A DNA stretch of 64,000 bases. It comes from Clostridium scatologenes (GTDB lineage: Bacteria; Bacillota; Clostridia; Clostridiales; Clostridiaceae). Below the pieces are notes generated by a model, which worked only from the letters and a program-made list of their open reading frames with translations, made no database searches and was not told the origin of the DNA. The translations under genes were made by a program, and so were the position numbers. Below are positions 1-8,641 of the stretch, in pieces. Position 1 is the first letter of the stretch; each line of letters starts with the position of its first letter. Where the stretch lies: assembly GCF_000968375.1 (NCBI RefSeq), contig NZ_CP009933.1, positions 2,232,001 to 2,296,000 of the forward strand. The letters are read 5' to 3'.

Positions 1-779
1 ATACAAGGAGCATTTTTCTCCGCTTGTTGAAATAAATCTCTAACTCTAGAAGCACCAACTCCTACAAACATCTCCACAAAATCTGAACCAGATAATGAAA
101 AGAATGGTACATTTGCTTCTCCTGCTACTGCTTTAGCAAGTAAGGTCTTACCTGTACCAGGAGGCCCTACTAATAGTGCTCCTTTAGGTAATTTTGCTCC
201 AATCTCAGTATATTTTGATGGTTTATGAAGGAAGTCCACTATTTCATTAAGTGATTCCTTTGCTTCTTCCTGTCCTGCTACATCATTAAAAGTAACACCA
301 GTCTTTTTTTCAATATACACCTTTGCATTACTTTTCCCAAATGACATGGCACCACCACCCATTTTCTTTCCTAGGGATTTCATTATAAATGATCCTAGAA
401 AATAAAACATAGCAAAAGGTAATATCCATGTAAGTGCAAAGTTTACAATAGGCGACTGCATATCCTTAACTGGAGTTGAAAATTTCACTCCAGCATTATG
501 AAGCTTATCAACTAATTGAGGATCATTTAAAGTTCCTGTATAGTAAATTTTCTTATCACTAACTGAAGAATTCTGATTAGTTTTTGGGGTTATTAAAATT
601 CTATCATTTTGAATTTTTACTGAATCTATCTCCTTTTTTTGAATCATTGTAAGAAATGTACCATAGTCTATTTCTTTAAAAGAAGATTTAGCAAACCAAG
701 TTATAACCATATTTATCATCAATGTAACAATTAAAGTAACTACAATATAACTAGCTAAATTTTTTTTCTTTTGTAGCAT
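1..779 (-). CDS. ftsH: ATP-dependent zinc metalloprotease FtsH, N-terminal part (cut by window edge)
   Basis: The reading frame runs off the left edge, so only about the first 259 residues are present. It starts at an ATG 777-779 behind a GGAGG site. The N-terminus has a membrane segment (about residues 8-26), an extracytoplasmic stretch, a second membrane segment (about 130-150), a GG-rich linker ([13 protein letters not shown]) and the AAA+ entry with Walker A GPPGTGKT. This order is the standard FtsH layout. FtsH is a membrane-anchored AAA+ protease that degrades misassembled membrane proteins and short-lived regulators. The Walker B, SRH and HEXXH parts lie outside the window. Confidence 0.95.
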   Translation of the reverse strand, partial: MLQKKKNLASYIVVTLIVTLMINMVITWFAKSSFKEIDYGTFLTMIQKKEIDSVKIQNDRILITPKTNQNSSVSDKKIYYTGTLNDPQLVDKLHNAGVKFSTPVKDMQSPIVNFALTWILPFAMFYFLGSFIMKSLGKKMGGGAMSFGKSNAKVYIEKKTGVTFNDVAGQEEAKESLNEIVDFLHKPSKYTEIGAKLPKGALLVGPPGTGKTLLAKAVAGEANVPFFSLSGSDFVEMFVGVGASRVRDLFQQAEKNAPC

Positions 780-1137
780 AATTTTCCTCCCTAAAATTTA
801 TTTACAACTTCTATTTTACCAATACTTATTAACCCAACCATTTTTTAATCCTTTAGCCTCATTAATACTCTCTTCAGTATGCGTATATAGTTATTATAAT
901 ATAACACAATTAACATTCTTATTAAAGAGGTTAAATTGTTAATTTTTTTAAAAGTTAATCTTATAAAAAAGCTTATTAATTCATTATATGAACCCACTTT
1001 TCCTATTGTGGAAGAAGTAAGTAATTCGTATAAAAACATATATTTTAGCTTTCTACTTAACTAAGATATAAGCACTAATACACTCCTATACAAGTTCTTC
1101 TAAGACTCACTTGATATTGTGAATAACACAAAAAATA
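780..1137. other. Intergenic stretch between ftsH and the germination operon
   Basis: About 360 bases of very AT-rich sequence. It must hold the ftsH promoter. The only frame of any length, on the minus strand at 845-1039, has no ribosome binding site and no recognisable domain. No clear terminator, riboswitch or repeat was seen here. Confidence 0.4.
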
Positions 1138-1305
1138 TTACACTATAATATATATAGCTGTTATAGGAATCACAGTTCCTAAAAAAGTTATCAACATTAC
1201 TCCAAAACTAGCAAGCTTTTCTTTTTCAATTTTCCACAAATAAACACCGTAGGAAAAACTATGATAACAAGCTGCAATAATAATTAATGATAAAATAATT
1301 TTCAT
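1138..1305 (-). CDS. Small membrane protein, fourth gene of the germination operon (possible GerA D-type subunit)
   Basis: A 55-residue frame starts at ATG 1303-1305 behind GAGAGGTGAG, 15 bases after the gerC-type gene ends. Two hydrophobic segments (about residues 3-20 and 34-54) flank a short charged loop WKIEKEKLA. Some Bacillus germinant-receptor operons carry an extra small two-helix D gene that modulates receptor response, and size, topology and position fit that. I infer the role only from this. It could also be an unrelated small membrane protein. Confidence 0.55.
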   Translation of the reverse strand: MKIILSLIIIAACYHSFSYGVYLWKIEKEKLASFGVMLITFLGTVIPITAIYIIV

Positions 1306-1320
1306 AAAAACTCACCTCTC

Positions 1321-2595
1321 CTACTTTATATCAGGTCTTTCTATAATAGGACTGGAATTCAACATAAGTCCAGTTCTCCTTACATTAACTATTACATTTA
1401 CATTTACTTTTGTTTCTGGATAATGAAAAAGCCAATGGTAATCTTCCCATTTTTGTATTGTTGAAAAATAGCCTGCAAATTTTTTACCAAATTCAAACAC
1501 ATCAGTTTTATATTCCTTTTTAGTCTTTTCTATAACCTTCTCCACACCATCCTTTATCTCTTCCTGAAGCTGTTTATCCAAGTTTTTAATAAGATTTAAG
1601 CTTTCATAATTTATTCTACTGTGAATTGCTCCAATATCAGCTTCAATATTTAAATTTATATCAACTACAGGCTTTCCATTTTCAAACTTAGCATTAATCT
1701 TTGGTGGCCTTCCATTTCTTATACTTACTATTATTCCACTACCAGGAGATTTTTTATCCTCAATAGTCATAATACCCTGACGAAATTCTCCCTTAACCAT
1801 CATCATATATCTTGTCTCATAAGGATTCAAACTTCCAACCATTTTATCTCCATTAAATAAAGCACTACCTACAAATTCCCTTTTAGCCGTCCCAATCCTT
1901 GGCATCTCTCCTGGTTTTATATCTTTTTCTATAGTCAATTGGGATTTTCTTTTACCACCTTCTAGCTGTATATTCTTACCTTGATTTAATCCAGCATAAA
2001 TTGCGATAGGATTACCATAAGTAGAAAGTATATCTCTATAAAAATCATGGAAATTTTCTGGAGGAAAAAATCCAGTGTTTTTTGACTGTGCCATCATTAG
2101 TTCTATAGATTTTGTAAGACTTGGTCCTATATTAGTCTTATTCTCCTGCATAAAAGATGCTGCTGTTCCTTTAGTAACTATAACAAACATAGTCCTTCTT
2201 ACTCCACGAAATCTTGCAAGAGGAGAGAGAAACTCACCTATTCCTTCTTTTGCAAAATCTTCTGAGATTACAAGCATTTTTGTGTGAAGCAATGAAATTC
2301 GGCGGGATATTGCCATATTCATTAAATTTATACATTCAAGCATTGAAGGCCCTTCAATAGAATGAACATTAGCACCGCTTCCGTTAATGCCTATTTCTGA
2401 TCCTTTACCTTCTCCTTTGCTTTGCATATAAATTGGGTATTGTATTGTTACCATAACTTTATTATTTATACCCTTATCAAGACCAATTGCTACAGCATAC
2501 ACATTGTCATCAACTTCTGAAGAATCTTTACATCCTGTTAGCAATAAGCTTGAAAGTGTTAGTATAATTATAATAATTGAAACTACTTTACGCAT
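1321..2595 (-). CDS. Spore germination protein, GerAC (Ger(x)C) family lipoprotein
   Basis: 424 residues, the usual family length. The N-terminus is a lipoprotein signal with lipobox LLTGC (Cys22), so the protein should be lipid-anchored on the outer face of the spore inner membrane. The family forms the C subunit of nutrient germinant receptors together with the A and B subunits encoded just upstream. The ATG at 2595 sits behind a strong GGAGGAGG site and overlaps the end of the B gene by 8 bases, so the genes are translationally coupled. The germinant cannot be told from sequence. Confidence 0.93.
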   Translation of the reverse strand: MRKVVSIIIIILTLSSLLLTGCKDSSEVDDNVYAVAIGLDKGINNKVMVTIQYPIYMQSKGEGKGSEIGINGSGANVHSIEGPSMLECINLMNMAISRRISLLHTKMLVISEDFAKEGIGEFLSPLARFRGVRRTMFVIVTKGTAASFMQENKTNIGPSLTKSIELMMAQSKNTGFFPPENFHDFYRDILSTYGNPIAIYAGLNQGKNIQLEGGKRKSQLTIEKDIKPGEMPRIGTAKREFVGSALFNGDKMVGSLNPYETRYMMMVKGEFRQGIMTIEDKKSPGSGIIVSIRNGRPPKINAKFENGKPVVDINLNIEADIGAIHSRINYESLNLIKNLDKQLQEEIKDGVEKVIEKTKKEYKTDVFEFGKKFAGYFSTIQKWEDYHWLFHYPETKVNVNVIVNVRRTGLMLNSSPIIERPDIK

Positions 2596-3688
2596 TACCT
2601 CCTCCCTCCTTTTTTCTTAATATTAGTGATACTATTAGTACTACTATAGGTATACCAAAGTTAAGATAACAGCTATATTGTCTAATAAACAATAAATTTA
2701 TATTTATTAGTTCTGAAACATTCTTAGGTTGAAGTGCTGTTGCATACATCAAAAATGCAAAAGGTAACATTAAAGGTCTATGATCTTTTATATCAAAGCT
2801 CTGGCAGTAAACTCTTATTGAAAGATAAAAAGCAGTTGATGTGGTTAATAATGAAGATATTACCCAAATAAAGAGAAATATAGATTCTATTCTCTGCACA
2901 TACCTGCTATAATATATGGTTCTAGATAATTGGAACATCCCAGACAAGTTTTCACTACCAATAGTATATTGATAAGTAGCTAAATAGCATAAAAAACAAA
3001 TGCTAAATATAATTCCTGTAAGTATTAAACTTGTAACTCCTATTTTTCTGCAATCACTTACATCATGAAGAGATGCAATAACTATAGCAAGTGTTAATAC
3101 TTCTTCATAAGCTGAACTTCTGAGTAATCCTACATAGATAGATTTCTTTAAGCCATAACCAAAATAAGGCTTTATATAATCAAAATTATAGTATGAAGAC
3201 GCCATAATTAAAATAATAATTAATCCAAATATAATAAAATAAAAACTTATACATGAAACTCTAACAATACTTTCAATTCCTTTATAAGCAATTAATATGG
3301 AAACTGCTATAAAACTTATCATTATAACACTAGGTGGTGTATCTGGAAGATTGTATACCTTTATTACATCAAGAAATTCCCTTAAATTTGAAGCAGCATA
3401 AAAAAGTATATATAATGAAAATATTAATCCACATACCTTTCCTAGCACTCTTCCCAAAACAGCCTCAAAAACCTTTTCCAAATTTTTTCCTGGAAATCTA
3501 TTTAATAAAACACAAACCAATAAAAATGAAATTATAGCTGTAATACAAGAAATTAGTGTAGAATACCAGCACGCAGTTCCAACCTGTTTGACTACTACAG
3601 CAGGGCTGGTATACAATATTTTGGAAACTATAATAATGGTCATAAATAATATTCCTTCATATGTACTGAATTTACCGCTTTTACTCAT
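2588..3688 (-). CDS. Spore germination protein, GerAB family permease-like subunit
   Basis: About 366 residues with ten hydrophobic segments, matching the GerAB/APC-superfamily fold that forms the integral membrane B subunit of the germinant receptor and is thought to bind the germinant. I chose ATG 3686-3688 (MSKSGKFS) because AAGGAG lies seven bases upstream; a longer frame reaches 3727 but lies inside the A gene and has no matching site. The start overlaps the gerA stop by 8 bases (ATGAGTAA), which indicates translational coupling. Confidence 0.93.
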   Translation of the reverse strand: MSKSGKFSTYEGILFMTIIIVSKILYTSPAVVVKQVGTACWYSTLISCITAIISFLLVCVLLNRFPGKNLEKVFEAVLGRVLGKVCGLIFSLYILFYAASNLREFLDVIKVYNLPDTPPSVIMISFIAVSILIAYKGIESIVRVSCISFYFIIFGLIIILIMASSYYNFDYIKPYFGYGLKKSIYVGLLRSSAYEEVLTLAIVIASLHDVSDCRKIGVTSLILTGIIFSICFLCYLATYQYTIGSENLSGMFQLSRTIYYSRYVQRIESIFLFIWVISSLLTTSTAFYLSIRVYCQSFDIKDHRPLMLPFAFLMYATALQPKNVSELININLLFIRQYSCYLNFGIPIVVLIVSLILRKKEGGGNA

Positions 3689-5402
3689 TACTATCTCCTT
3701 TTTTATGGCTGTATTCAGGCTTTTCAATGGTCCAATCTCTTGAAATTTCAGGCTGCTTTCTTATATCTAATGGATTAACATAGTCTGGTCTAAATTCCTG
3801 CTTCCAAACAGGACTTCTTCTTAAAACATCATGGCTTTTTCTCCCTTTTGGCGCAATAAGTGTCATATAAGGTACTCCAAAGGATTTCATATCCATCATT
3901 AATATCAATAAAGTTATTGCTAAAAGTGATACTCCATAAAACCCCAAAGTTGCTCCAGCAACTATAAAAAGTACTCTCATTATTCTTATTCCAAAGGCAA
4001 ATGGTATATTAGGCAATGCAAAGTTTCCAAGTCCAGTTATAGCAACAATAATTATCAATATAGGACTTATTAAGCTTGCTTGAACTGCAGCCTGCCCTAA
4101 TATCAATGCTCCTACAATACCAATAGTAGTGCCAAGAGTACCAGGGACCCTAACTCCTGCTTCTCTTATAAGCTCAAAGGAAGTTTCCATAAGTAGAACT
4201 TCAAGTATAGTTGGAAATGGTACATTTTCTCTTGCAGTACCTATTGCTATTAAAAGCTCAGTAGGTATCATTTCCTGATGAAAGTTCGTTACTGCAATAT
4301 ATAGTCCTGGTAAAAGAGTAGCAACAAAAAGTGCAAATATTCTTATAAGTCTCAATAAAGTTCCATAAGAAGCTCTTATATTCATATCTTCTGGAGAATG
4401 AAGCATTTCAGTTATAGTAACAGGGACTATTAATGCAAAAGGCTCTCCATCACAAATTATAGCTATTTTCCCATCTACAAGATTAGCAGCAGTTCTATCT
4501 GGCCTTTCAGTGCTTAAAATAGTTGGCAGCAGCGAATTTGATTCAGTTTCTATGAACTGTTCCAACATTCCATTACCAATAATAAGATCTGTACTTATAT
4601 TGATTATTCTTCTTTTTACTTCTTTTACCAATGCAGGATTTACCAAATCATTTATATACATAATCGCACAGGGTTTATTAATTCTCTCTCCAACCTTTAA
4701 AAATTCTGTTATAAGATTATTATTTCTCACAATTCTTCTAATTAAAACAGTATTAGTTCTTAAGTTTTCATTAAAAGCTTCTTGGGATCCACTTATGACA
4801 TTTTCAACCTGTGGTTTGTCAACAGCTCTTTTTTCATATCCCTTAGTTTCACAAAAAATATAGTAATTACAATTATCTACATATATCCCTGTATCACCTA
4901 GAAGCACACCATATATAGCATCCTCCATAGTAGTTACCTTTTCAGCTTCATTTGTTTCTATAACACTATTTAGTATATAGTCAACACTATACTCTTCCTT
5001 ATTTATTGATGAATTATTTTTCAATAATGGTCTTAAAATATCTCTATTCACAATATTTCTATCTACCATACCATCAATGTATATAATAAATGCTCTTATA
5101 CTTCCAAATATTTTAAATTCACGAATTTTTATATCCTTATTTAAAGGATAATTAAAGCTTTTCTTCATATATTTTAAATTGTCATCAATGTTATTTGGAA
5201 CAGCATTTTCTTGATTATTTTTATTTTGTGAACTATCATTTTTTGGTGTAGAATTCTTTTGTCCATTAGCATTCTGCTCCTTGCCACTCTGTTTGTCATC
5301 CTCTGGAATCAATTCTGGTATATAAAATTCTTCATCATGCTTTGGTTTTTTATATGAAATTTTAGATAATATACTTGTAATTTTACTATTTTTATTTTTC
5401 AT
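3681..5402 (-). CDS. Spore germination protein, GerAA family
   Basis: 573 residues, longer than the usual 480-520 because of a polar N-terminal extension rich in N, Q, K and S (about residues 30-75). The conserved soluble domain follows, then a C-terminal half with several membrane segments (about residues 340-510) containing the family motifs PELLIAIGTARENVPFP and REAGVRVPGTLG. It is the A subunit of a nutrient germinant receptor and first gene of the A-B-C-small gene operon. The start follows an AGGTGG site. Expression is expected in the forespore; I found no convincing complete sigma-G promoter. Confidence 0.93.
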   Translation of the reverse strand: MKNKNSKITSILSKISYKKPKHDEEFYIPELIPEDDKQSGKEQNANGQKNSTPKNDSSQNKNNQENAVPNNIDDNLKYMKKSFNYPLNKDIKIREFKIFGSIRAFIIYIDGMVDRNIVNRDILRPLLKNNSSINKEEYSVDYILNSVIETNEAEKVTTMEDAIYGVLLGDTGIYVDNCNYYIFCETKGYEKRAVDKPQVENVISGSQEAFNENLRTNTVLIRRIVRNNNLITEFLKVGERINKPCAIMYINDLVNPALVKEVKRRIINISTDLIIGNGMLEQFIETESNSLLPTILSTERPDRTAANLVDGKIAIICDGEPFALIVPVTITEMLHSPEDMNIRASYGTLLRLIRIFALFVATLLPGLYIAVTNFHQEMIPTELLIAIGTARENVPFPTILEVLLMETSFELIREAGVRVPGTLGTTIGIVGALILGQAAVQASLISPILIIIVAITGLGNFALPNIPFAFGIRIMRVLFIVAGATLGFYGVSLLAITLLILMMDMKSFGVPYMTLIAPKGRKSHDVLRRSPVWKQEFRPDYVNPLDIRKQPEISRDWTIEKPEYSHKKGDSNE

Positions 5403-5464
5403 TTAACCACCTATAATATTTAATAATTATAGATTATTATTTGTATAATGTGACTTTATATGTA

Positions 5465-5495
5465 TAAAAAAAGAGCCAAGATTTTACTCAGCTCT
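5465..5495 (-). terminator. Terminator of the pit operon
   Basis: An inverted repeat AGAGC...GCTCT (5472-5495, inner AG/CT pairs) is followed on the minus strand by a run of seven T. It lies downstream of the Pit/DUF47 genes and upstream of the ger operon, so it should end the phosphate transporter transcript. Confidence 0.6.
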
Positions 5496-5555
5496 AGCTG
5501 TTTGTTTGAATTTTTTTACAATTTTATTTCATCTACTTTGGTTATTCACTATATA

Positions 5556-5642
5556 TCATTGATTTTCAACCTTTCCTACTGGTGCCGCATAAATAACAAA
5601 CTCTTCTTCACCATCAAGCATTAAAAGACTATCTATAAAATA
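5556..5642 (-). pseudogene. Possible remnant of a nitroreductase/SagB-type C-terminus
   Basis: Directly after and slightly overlapping the pit stop, the minus strand reads YFIDSLLMLDGEEEF and then VIYAAPVGKVENQ before TGA 5556-5558. The pattern D-G-E-E-hydrophobic-I-Y-A-x-P-V-G-K is typical of the last strand of nitroreductase-fold or SagB-type dehydrogenases. An in-frame stop lies just upstream (5643-5645) and no start or active-site region is present, so if the match is real this is only the tail of a decayed gene. The recognition rests on about 20 residues. Confidence 0.35.
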
Positions 5643-6618
5643 TTAAAGTACACACACCTGCTATTGCAGCACTGCAAGGAATTGTCAGAACCCAAGCCAC
5701 AAGTATATTTTTTGCAAGATTCCATCTTACAGCTGAAATTCTTTTAGCTGCACCAACACCCATAATAGAAGAAGTAATAATATGTGTTGTACTAACAGGA
5801 GCCCCCATAAAAGTTGCAGTCTGTATAGTAATAGCTGCAGCAGTTTCAGCAGCAAAACCATTTATAGGGTCAAGTTTAATCATATTTACACCCATGGTCT
5901 TAATGATTTTCCAGCCACCTGACATAGTTCCAAAGGCCATAGCTGCAGCACAGGCAAGTTTAACTTCCCATAAAACCTGAAAATTTTTTAAAAATCCACC
6001 AGCCACTAGTGCCAATGTTATAATTCCCATAGATTTTTGAGCATCATTTGAACCATGGCTATAGGACATAAATGCAGCAGACACGATCTGAAGCCTTTTA
6101 AAAATTCTGCTAGACTTGACATTACTAGTCTTATGAAAAATCCATATTAAAGCCATCATAAATACAAATCCAATTATTAATCCTGCTATAGGTGACGTAA
6201 TAAGAGGAATAATAATTTTATTAAAAAAGCCCTTCCATTTGATAACACCAAAATCAAACTTATGAAAGGCTACTGCAGCTCCTATAAGTGCACCTATAAG
6301 TGCATGCGAAGAGCTGCTTGGTATTCCAAAATACCAAGTAATCAAATTCCAAGCAATGGCTCCAATTAGAGCCATAGTTATCAGCTCAGGTGTAGCTACA
6401 CCTTCCTTCACAATTCCCTTACCTATAGTTGAAGCCACCTCAGTATTTAACATGGCTCCTACAAAATTCAGTGTAGCAGACATCAATAACGCCTGAGTAG
6501 GAGTCAATACTTTAGTACCAACTACGGTTGCTATGGCATTGGCAGTATCATGAAACCCGTTTATATAGTCGAAAGTAAGTGCCAATACTATAACAACTAT
6601 GATAAATATACTAATCAT
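5629..6618 (-). CDS. pit: Inorganic phosphate transporter, PiT family
   Basis: 329 residues with about ten membrane segments. The duplicated PiT signature appears as GFHDTANAIATVVGTKVLTP near the N-terminus and as SHGSNDAQKSMGIITLAL in the middle; the Asp and Asn residues of these motifs bind phosphate and cation. The protein is a low-affinity cation-coupled phosphate symporter. It overlaps the upstream DUF47 gene by 8 bases, the usual Pit accessory arrangement. The length suits the short bacterial form. Confidence 0.95.
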   Translation of the reverse strand: MISIFIIVVIVLALTFDYINGFHDTANAIATVVGTKVLTPTQALLMSATLNFVGAMLNTEVASTIGKGIVKEGVATPELITMALIGAIAWNLITWYFGIPSSSSHALIGALIGAAVAFHKFDFGVIKWKGFFNKIIIPLITSPIAGLIIGFVFMMALIWIFHKTSNVKSSRIFKRLQIVSAAFMSYSHGSNDAQKSMGIITLALVAGGFLKNFQVLWEVKLACAAAMAFGTMSGGWKIIKTMGVNMIKLDPINGFAAETAAAITIQTATFMGAPVSTTHIITSSIMGVGAAKRISAVRWNLAKNILVAWVLTIPCSAAIAGVCTLIFYR

Positions 6619-7234
6619 ATTTCATAACAACTCCCCTTATTTGATTTGCAAGCTTTTCACAGGAGTCTATGCTATCCTCTATATATTTATATATATCCTT
6701 CCATTTTGTTATATAAAGTACATCCGATGGATTTTCAAAAAGTTTTCTAACAGCCTTTCTATATATTTGATCTGCTTCATTCTCAATTGTATTGACGTAT
6801 ATTACCTTATCAATCATAGTAGTGCTCTTATGAAGATTTTTTAATTCAGACACTATATCTACAAGTTCTTTTGTAGCTGCTACAAGTTTATCCAGCATAT
6901 TCATTGCTTCATTTGTTGGCTTATCCATGTAATACATATAAAACCTATGTCCTGTTGCATCAATATTATCTGTAACATTATCTATTTCTCTAGTAATAGT
7001 AATTATATCTTCTCTATCCAGCGGCGTAATAAACATTTTATTTGTGTATTCTATAAGGCTGTGAGTGACTTTGTCACCTTCATGCTCAAGATCTGTTAGT
7101 TTTGCAAGTCTTTCATCTGGATTGCCAAGTTCGTCCATAAGTGTACGTAATTCCTTTGCAGCTGAATTTGAAATTTTTACACCTTGTGTGAAAAGATCAA
7201 AAAACATATTATCTTTTGGTTTTATACTAAACAT
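6611..7234 (-). CDS. DUF47 / PhoU-like phosphate transport accessory protein
   Basis: 207 residues, all alpha-helical, with the family features of an early MFSIKPKDNMFFDLF segment, DLEHEGDKVTHSL and a late IENEADQIYRKAV; the acidic E/D-x-x-x-D motifs resemble PhoU metal sites. DUF47 proteins are almost always encoded with Pit transporters and are believed to regulate them at the membrane. The gene is first in the two-gene operon and its stop overlaps the pit start. The operon promoter should lie in 7235-7300. Confidence 0.9.
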   Translation of the reverse strand: MFSIKPKDNMFFDLFTQGVKISNSAAKELRTLMDELGNPDERLAKLTDLEHEGDKVTHSLIEYTNKMFITPLDREDIITITREIDNVTDNIDATGHRFYMYYMDKPTNEAMNMLDKLVAATKELVDIVSELKNLHKSTTMIDKVIYVNTIENEADQIYRKAVRKLFENPSDVLYITKWKDIYKYIEDSIDSCEKLANQIRGVVMKYD

Positions 7235-7254
7235 AAGAATTCCTCCCCAGCAAA

Positions 7255-7326
7255 TTAAATAATGTATGTATTATTTAATAATTTTCCCTAGTATGAGTAG
7301 ATTATTCTAAAAATACTAGGGAAAAT
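7255..7326. repeat. Two inverted repeats between divergent genes
   Basis: Between the pit operon and the plus-strand gene at 7340 lie a 9-bp-arm palindrome (7255-7263 with 7270-7278) and a perfect 13-bp inverted repeat ATTTTCCCTAGTA / TACTAGGGAAAAT (7281-7293 with 7314-7326, 20-base gap). No T-run follows, so they look more like operator or UTR structure than terminators. Their position would allow control of both flanking genes. Confidence 0.5.
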
Positions 7327-7339
7327 AAGAGAGGTACAT

Positions 7340-7735
7340 ATGACAAATAAAGTAACTGATAAATTACTTCACGAATTTAGGGGAGAAGAGAATTCTTTCT
7401 TAATTTCTATTCGTTGTGATTTGAAATGGTCTCATACTAAATTTATTAATCTTTTAAATAATATGAGAGATTACTGCAAACAACTGCAATCCATTGACCC
7501 TTTAGACAAAGAAATTACACAAGGGTTTTGGTTTGTATCTTGGTATATTAAGGATTGGACATCCCATCCAAATTTCAGGAATATTAATAAGTTTTCAGAA
7601 GAGTATTATTCTCAAAGTTATGAACTTATATATGATTTGAGTTATTGGTACTTTATGAATGAACCAATCTTTGTTGAAGAAGAATATTTTAAATTAGAAA
7701 TTAATATTTTAGAAGGATATGTTAATAAAGATTAA
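7340..7735 (+). CDS. Hypothetical protein (131 aa)
   Basis: Starts at ATG behind GAGAGGTA and ends before a strong terminator, so it looks like a real single gene. It is soluble, with no signal peptide or membrane segment, rich in aromatic residues (many W, Y and F in FWFVSWYIKDW and LSYWYF) and acidic near the C-terminus. I do not recognise a family. It is divergent from the phosphate transporter operon, but I see nothing that links the functions. Confidence 0.65.
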   Translation: MTNKVTDKLLHEFRGEENSFLISIRCDLKWSHTKFINLLNNMRDYCKQLQSIDPLDKEITQGFWFVSWYIKDWTSHPNFRNINKFSEEYYSQSYELIYDLSYWYFMNEPIFVEEEYFKLEINILEGYVNKD

Positions 7736-7764
7736 ATCTTTTAATACAACATTTATAAAACGTG

Positions 7765-7797
7765 AAATAAGGGAACTTTTAATAGGTTCCCTTATTT
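7765..7797 (+). terminator. Terminator after the hypothetical gene
   Basis: Perfect 12-bp stem AAATAAGGGAAC / GTTCCCTTATTT with a nine-base loop, 29 bases after the stop codon at 7735. It may also serve the convergent aldolase operon. Confidence 0.75.
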
Positions 7798-7958
7798 GTA
7801 TCATATTTATTAACTCTATTCTTTAATAGAACATAAATTTTATATAGTTGAGCAAAAATATCTCCTTATATATCTATAACTTTCTTGTTAACCATAAATA
7901 TCATAAGCTGATCTAAAGCCATACCTCACTGAAACTTTATTCTAAACAATTTCAAAAA

Positions 7959-8609
7959 TTATTTTTCTCTGGCTTTTCTTACTTCTTCAATAAATTTAGC
8001 TGCTGTTTCAGTAACTAATTCATAGTTTCCAGTTTTAGCTCCTTTAGTTAAATCCGATCCAGTCCCAACGGCTATAGCTCCTGCTTTTATCCAATCTTTA
8101 ATGTTATCCAGATTAACTCCACCAGTCGGCATAAAGTTTCCCTGTGGTATAGGTCCTTTAAAAGAACTTATAATTGAAGGTCCATATGCATTTGCTGGAA
8201 ATACTTTCAATATTTCAGCCCCATATTCAAGAGCTTCTACTGCTTCTTTAACAGTCATTATTCCTGGCATTATAGGTATTCTATATCTGTTACATAGCTT
8301 AATAGTTTCTATATTAAGACATGGACTTACTATGTATCTGGCTCCAGCAAGTATACAAGCTCTGGCAGTTTCTGGATCAAGAACTGTTCCAGCTCCTATT
8401 ATTACATCTTCATCTTTATATATATCTGATATCTCTTTTATAATATCAATTGCACCTGGTACAGTCATTGTTATTTCTAAAGCCTTTATTCCACCTTTTT
8501 TTACTGCATCTATAACCTTTATACCTTGTTCTTTTGATTCTGCCCTTATTACTGCTACAACACCAGCTTCAATTATTCTCTGTATAGTTTCAATTCTTTT
8601 CATTGCCAT
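7959..8609 (-). CDS. eda: KHG/KDPG aldolase
   Basis: About 216 residues, standard for 2-keto-3-deoxy-6-phosphogluconate/4-hydroxy-2-oxoglutarate aldolases. Visible motifs are the early substrate-binding ALEITMTVPGA, GAGTVLD, the SPCLN loop, the Schiff-base lysine in EILKVFPANAYGP and the phosphate site PTGGVNLDN. It cleaves KDPG to pyruvate and glyceraldehyde 3-phosphate. Several start codons are stacked (GTG 8615, ATG 8612, 8609, 8603); the AAGGG site at 8615-8619 fits 8609 best. It is the last gene of the hexonate operon and supplies its final step, although the KDG kinase needed before it is not nearby. Confidence 0.93.
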   Translation of the reverse strand: MAMKRIETIQRIIEAGVVAVIRAESKEQGIKVIDAVKKGGIKALEITMTVPGAIDIIKEISDIYKDEDVIIGAGTVLDPETARACILAGARYIVSPCLNIETIKLCNRYRIPIMPGIMTVKEAVEALEYGAEILKVFPANAYGPSIISSFKGPIPQGNFMPTGGVNLDNIKDWIKAGAIAVGTGSDLTKGAKTGNYELVTETAAKFIEEVRKAREK

Positions 8610-8641
8610 CATCACCCTTCAATAATTTAAATTACATTTTA

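Noticed and set aside
845..1039. 64-codon minus-strand frame between ftsH and the germination operon
   Set aside because: No ribosome binding site, no recognisable domain and typical of chance frames in AT-rich sequence.
5403..5465. Sigma-G promoter of the germination operon
   Set aside because: CATTATA fits the -10, but nothing like TGMATW lies at the correct distance, so I do not annotate it.
8101..8625. 174-codon plus-strand frame opposite the KDPG aldolase gene
   Set aside because: The aldolase on the minus strand is certain; this frame is its antisense shadow. The same applies to long antisense frames at 11239-11847, 17293-17823 and 60333-60674.
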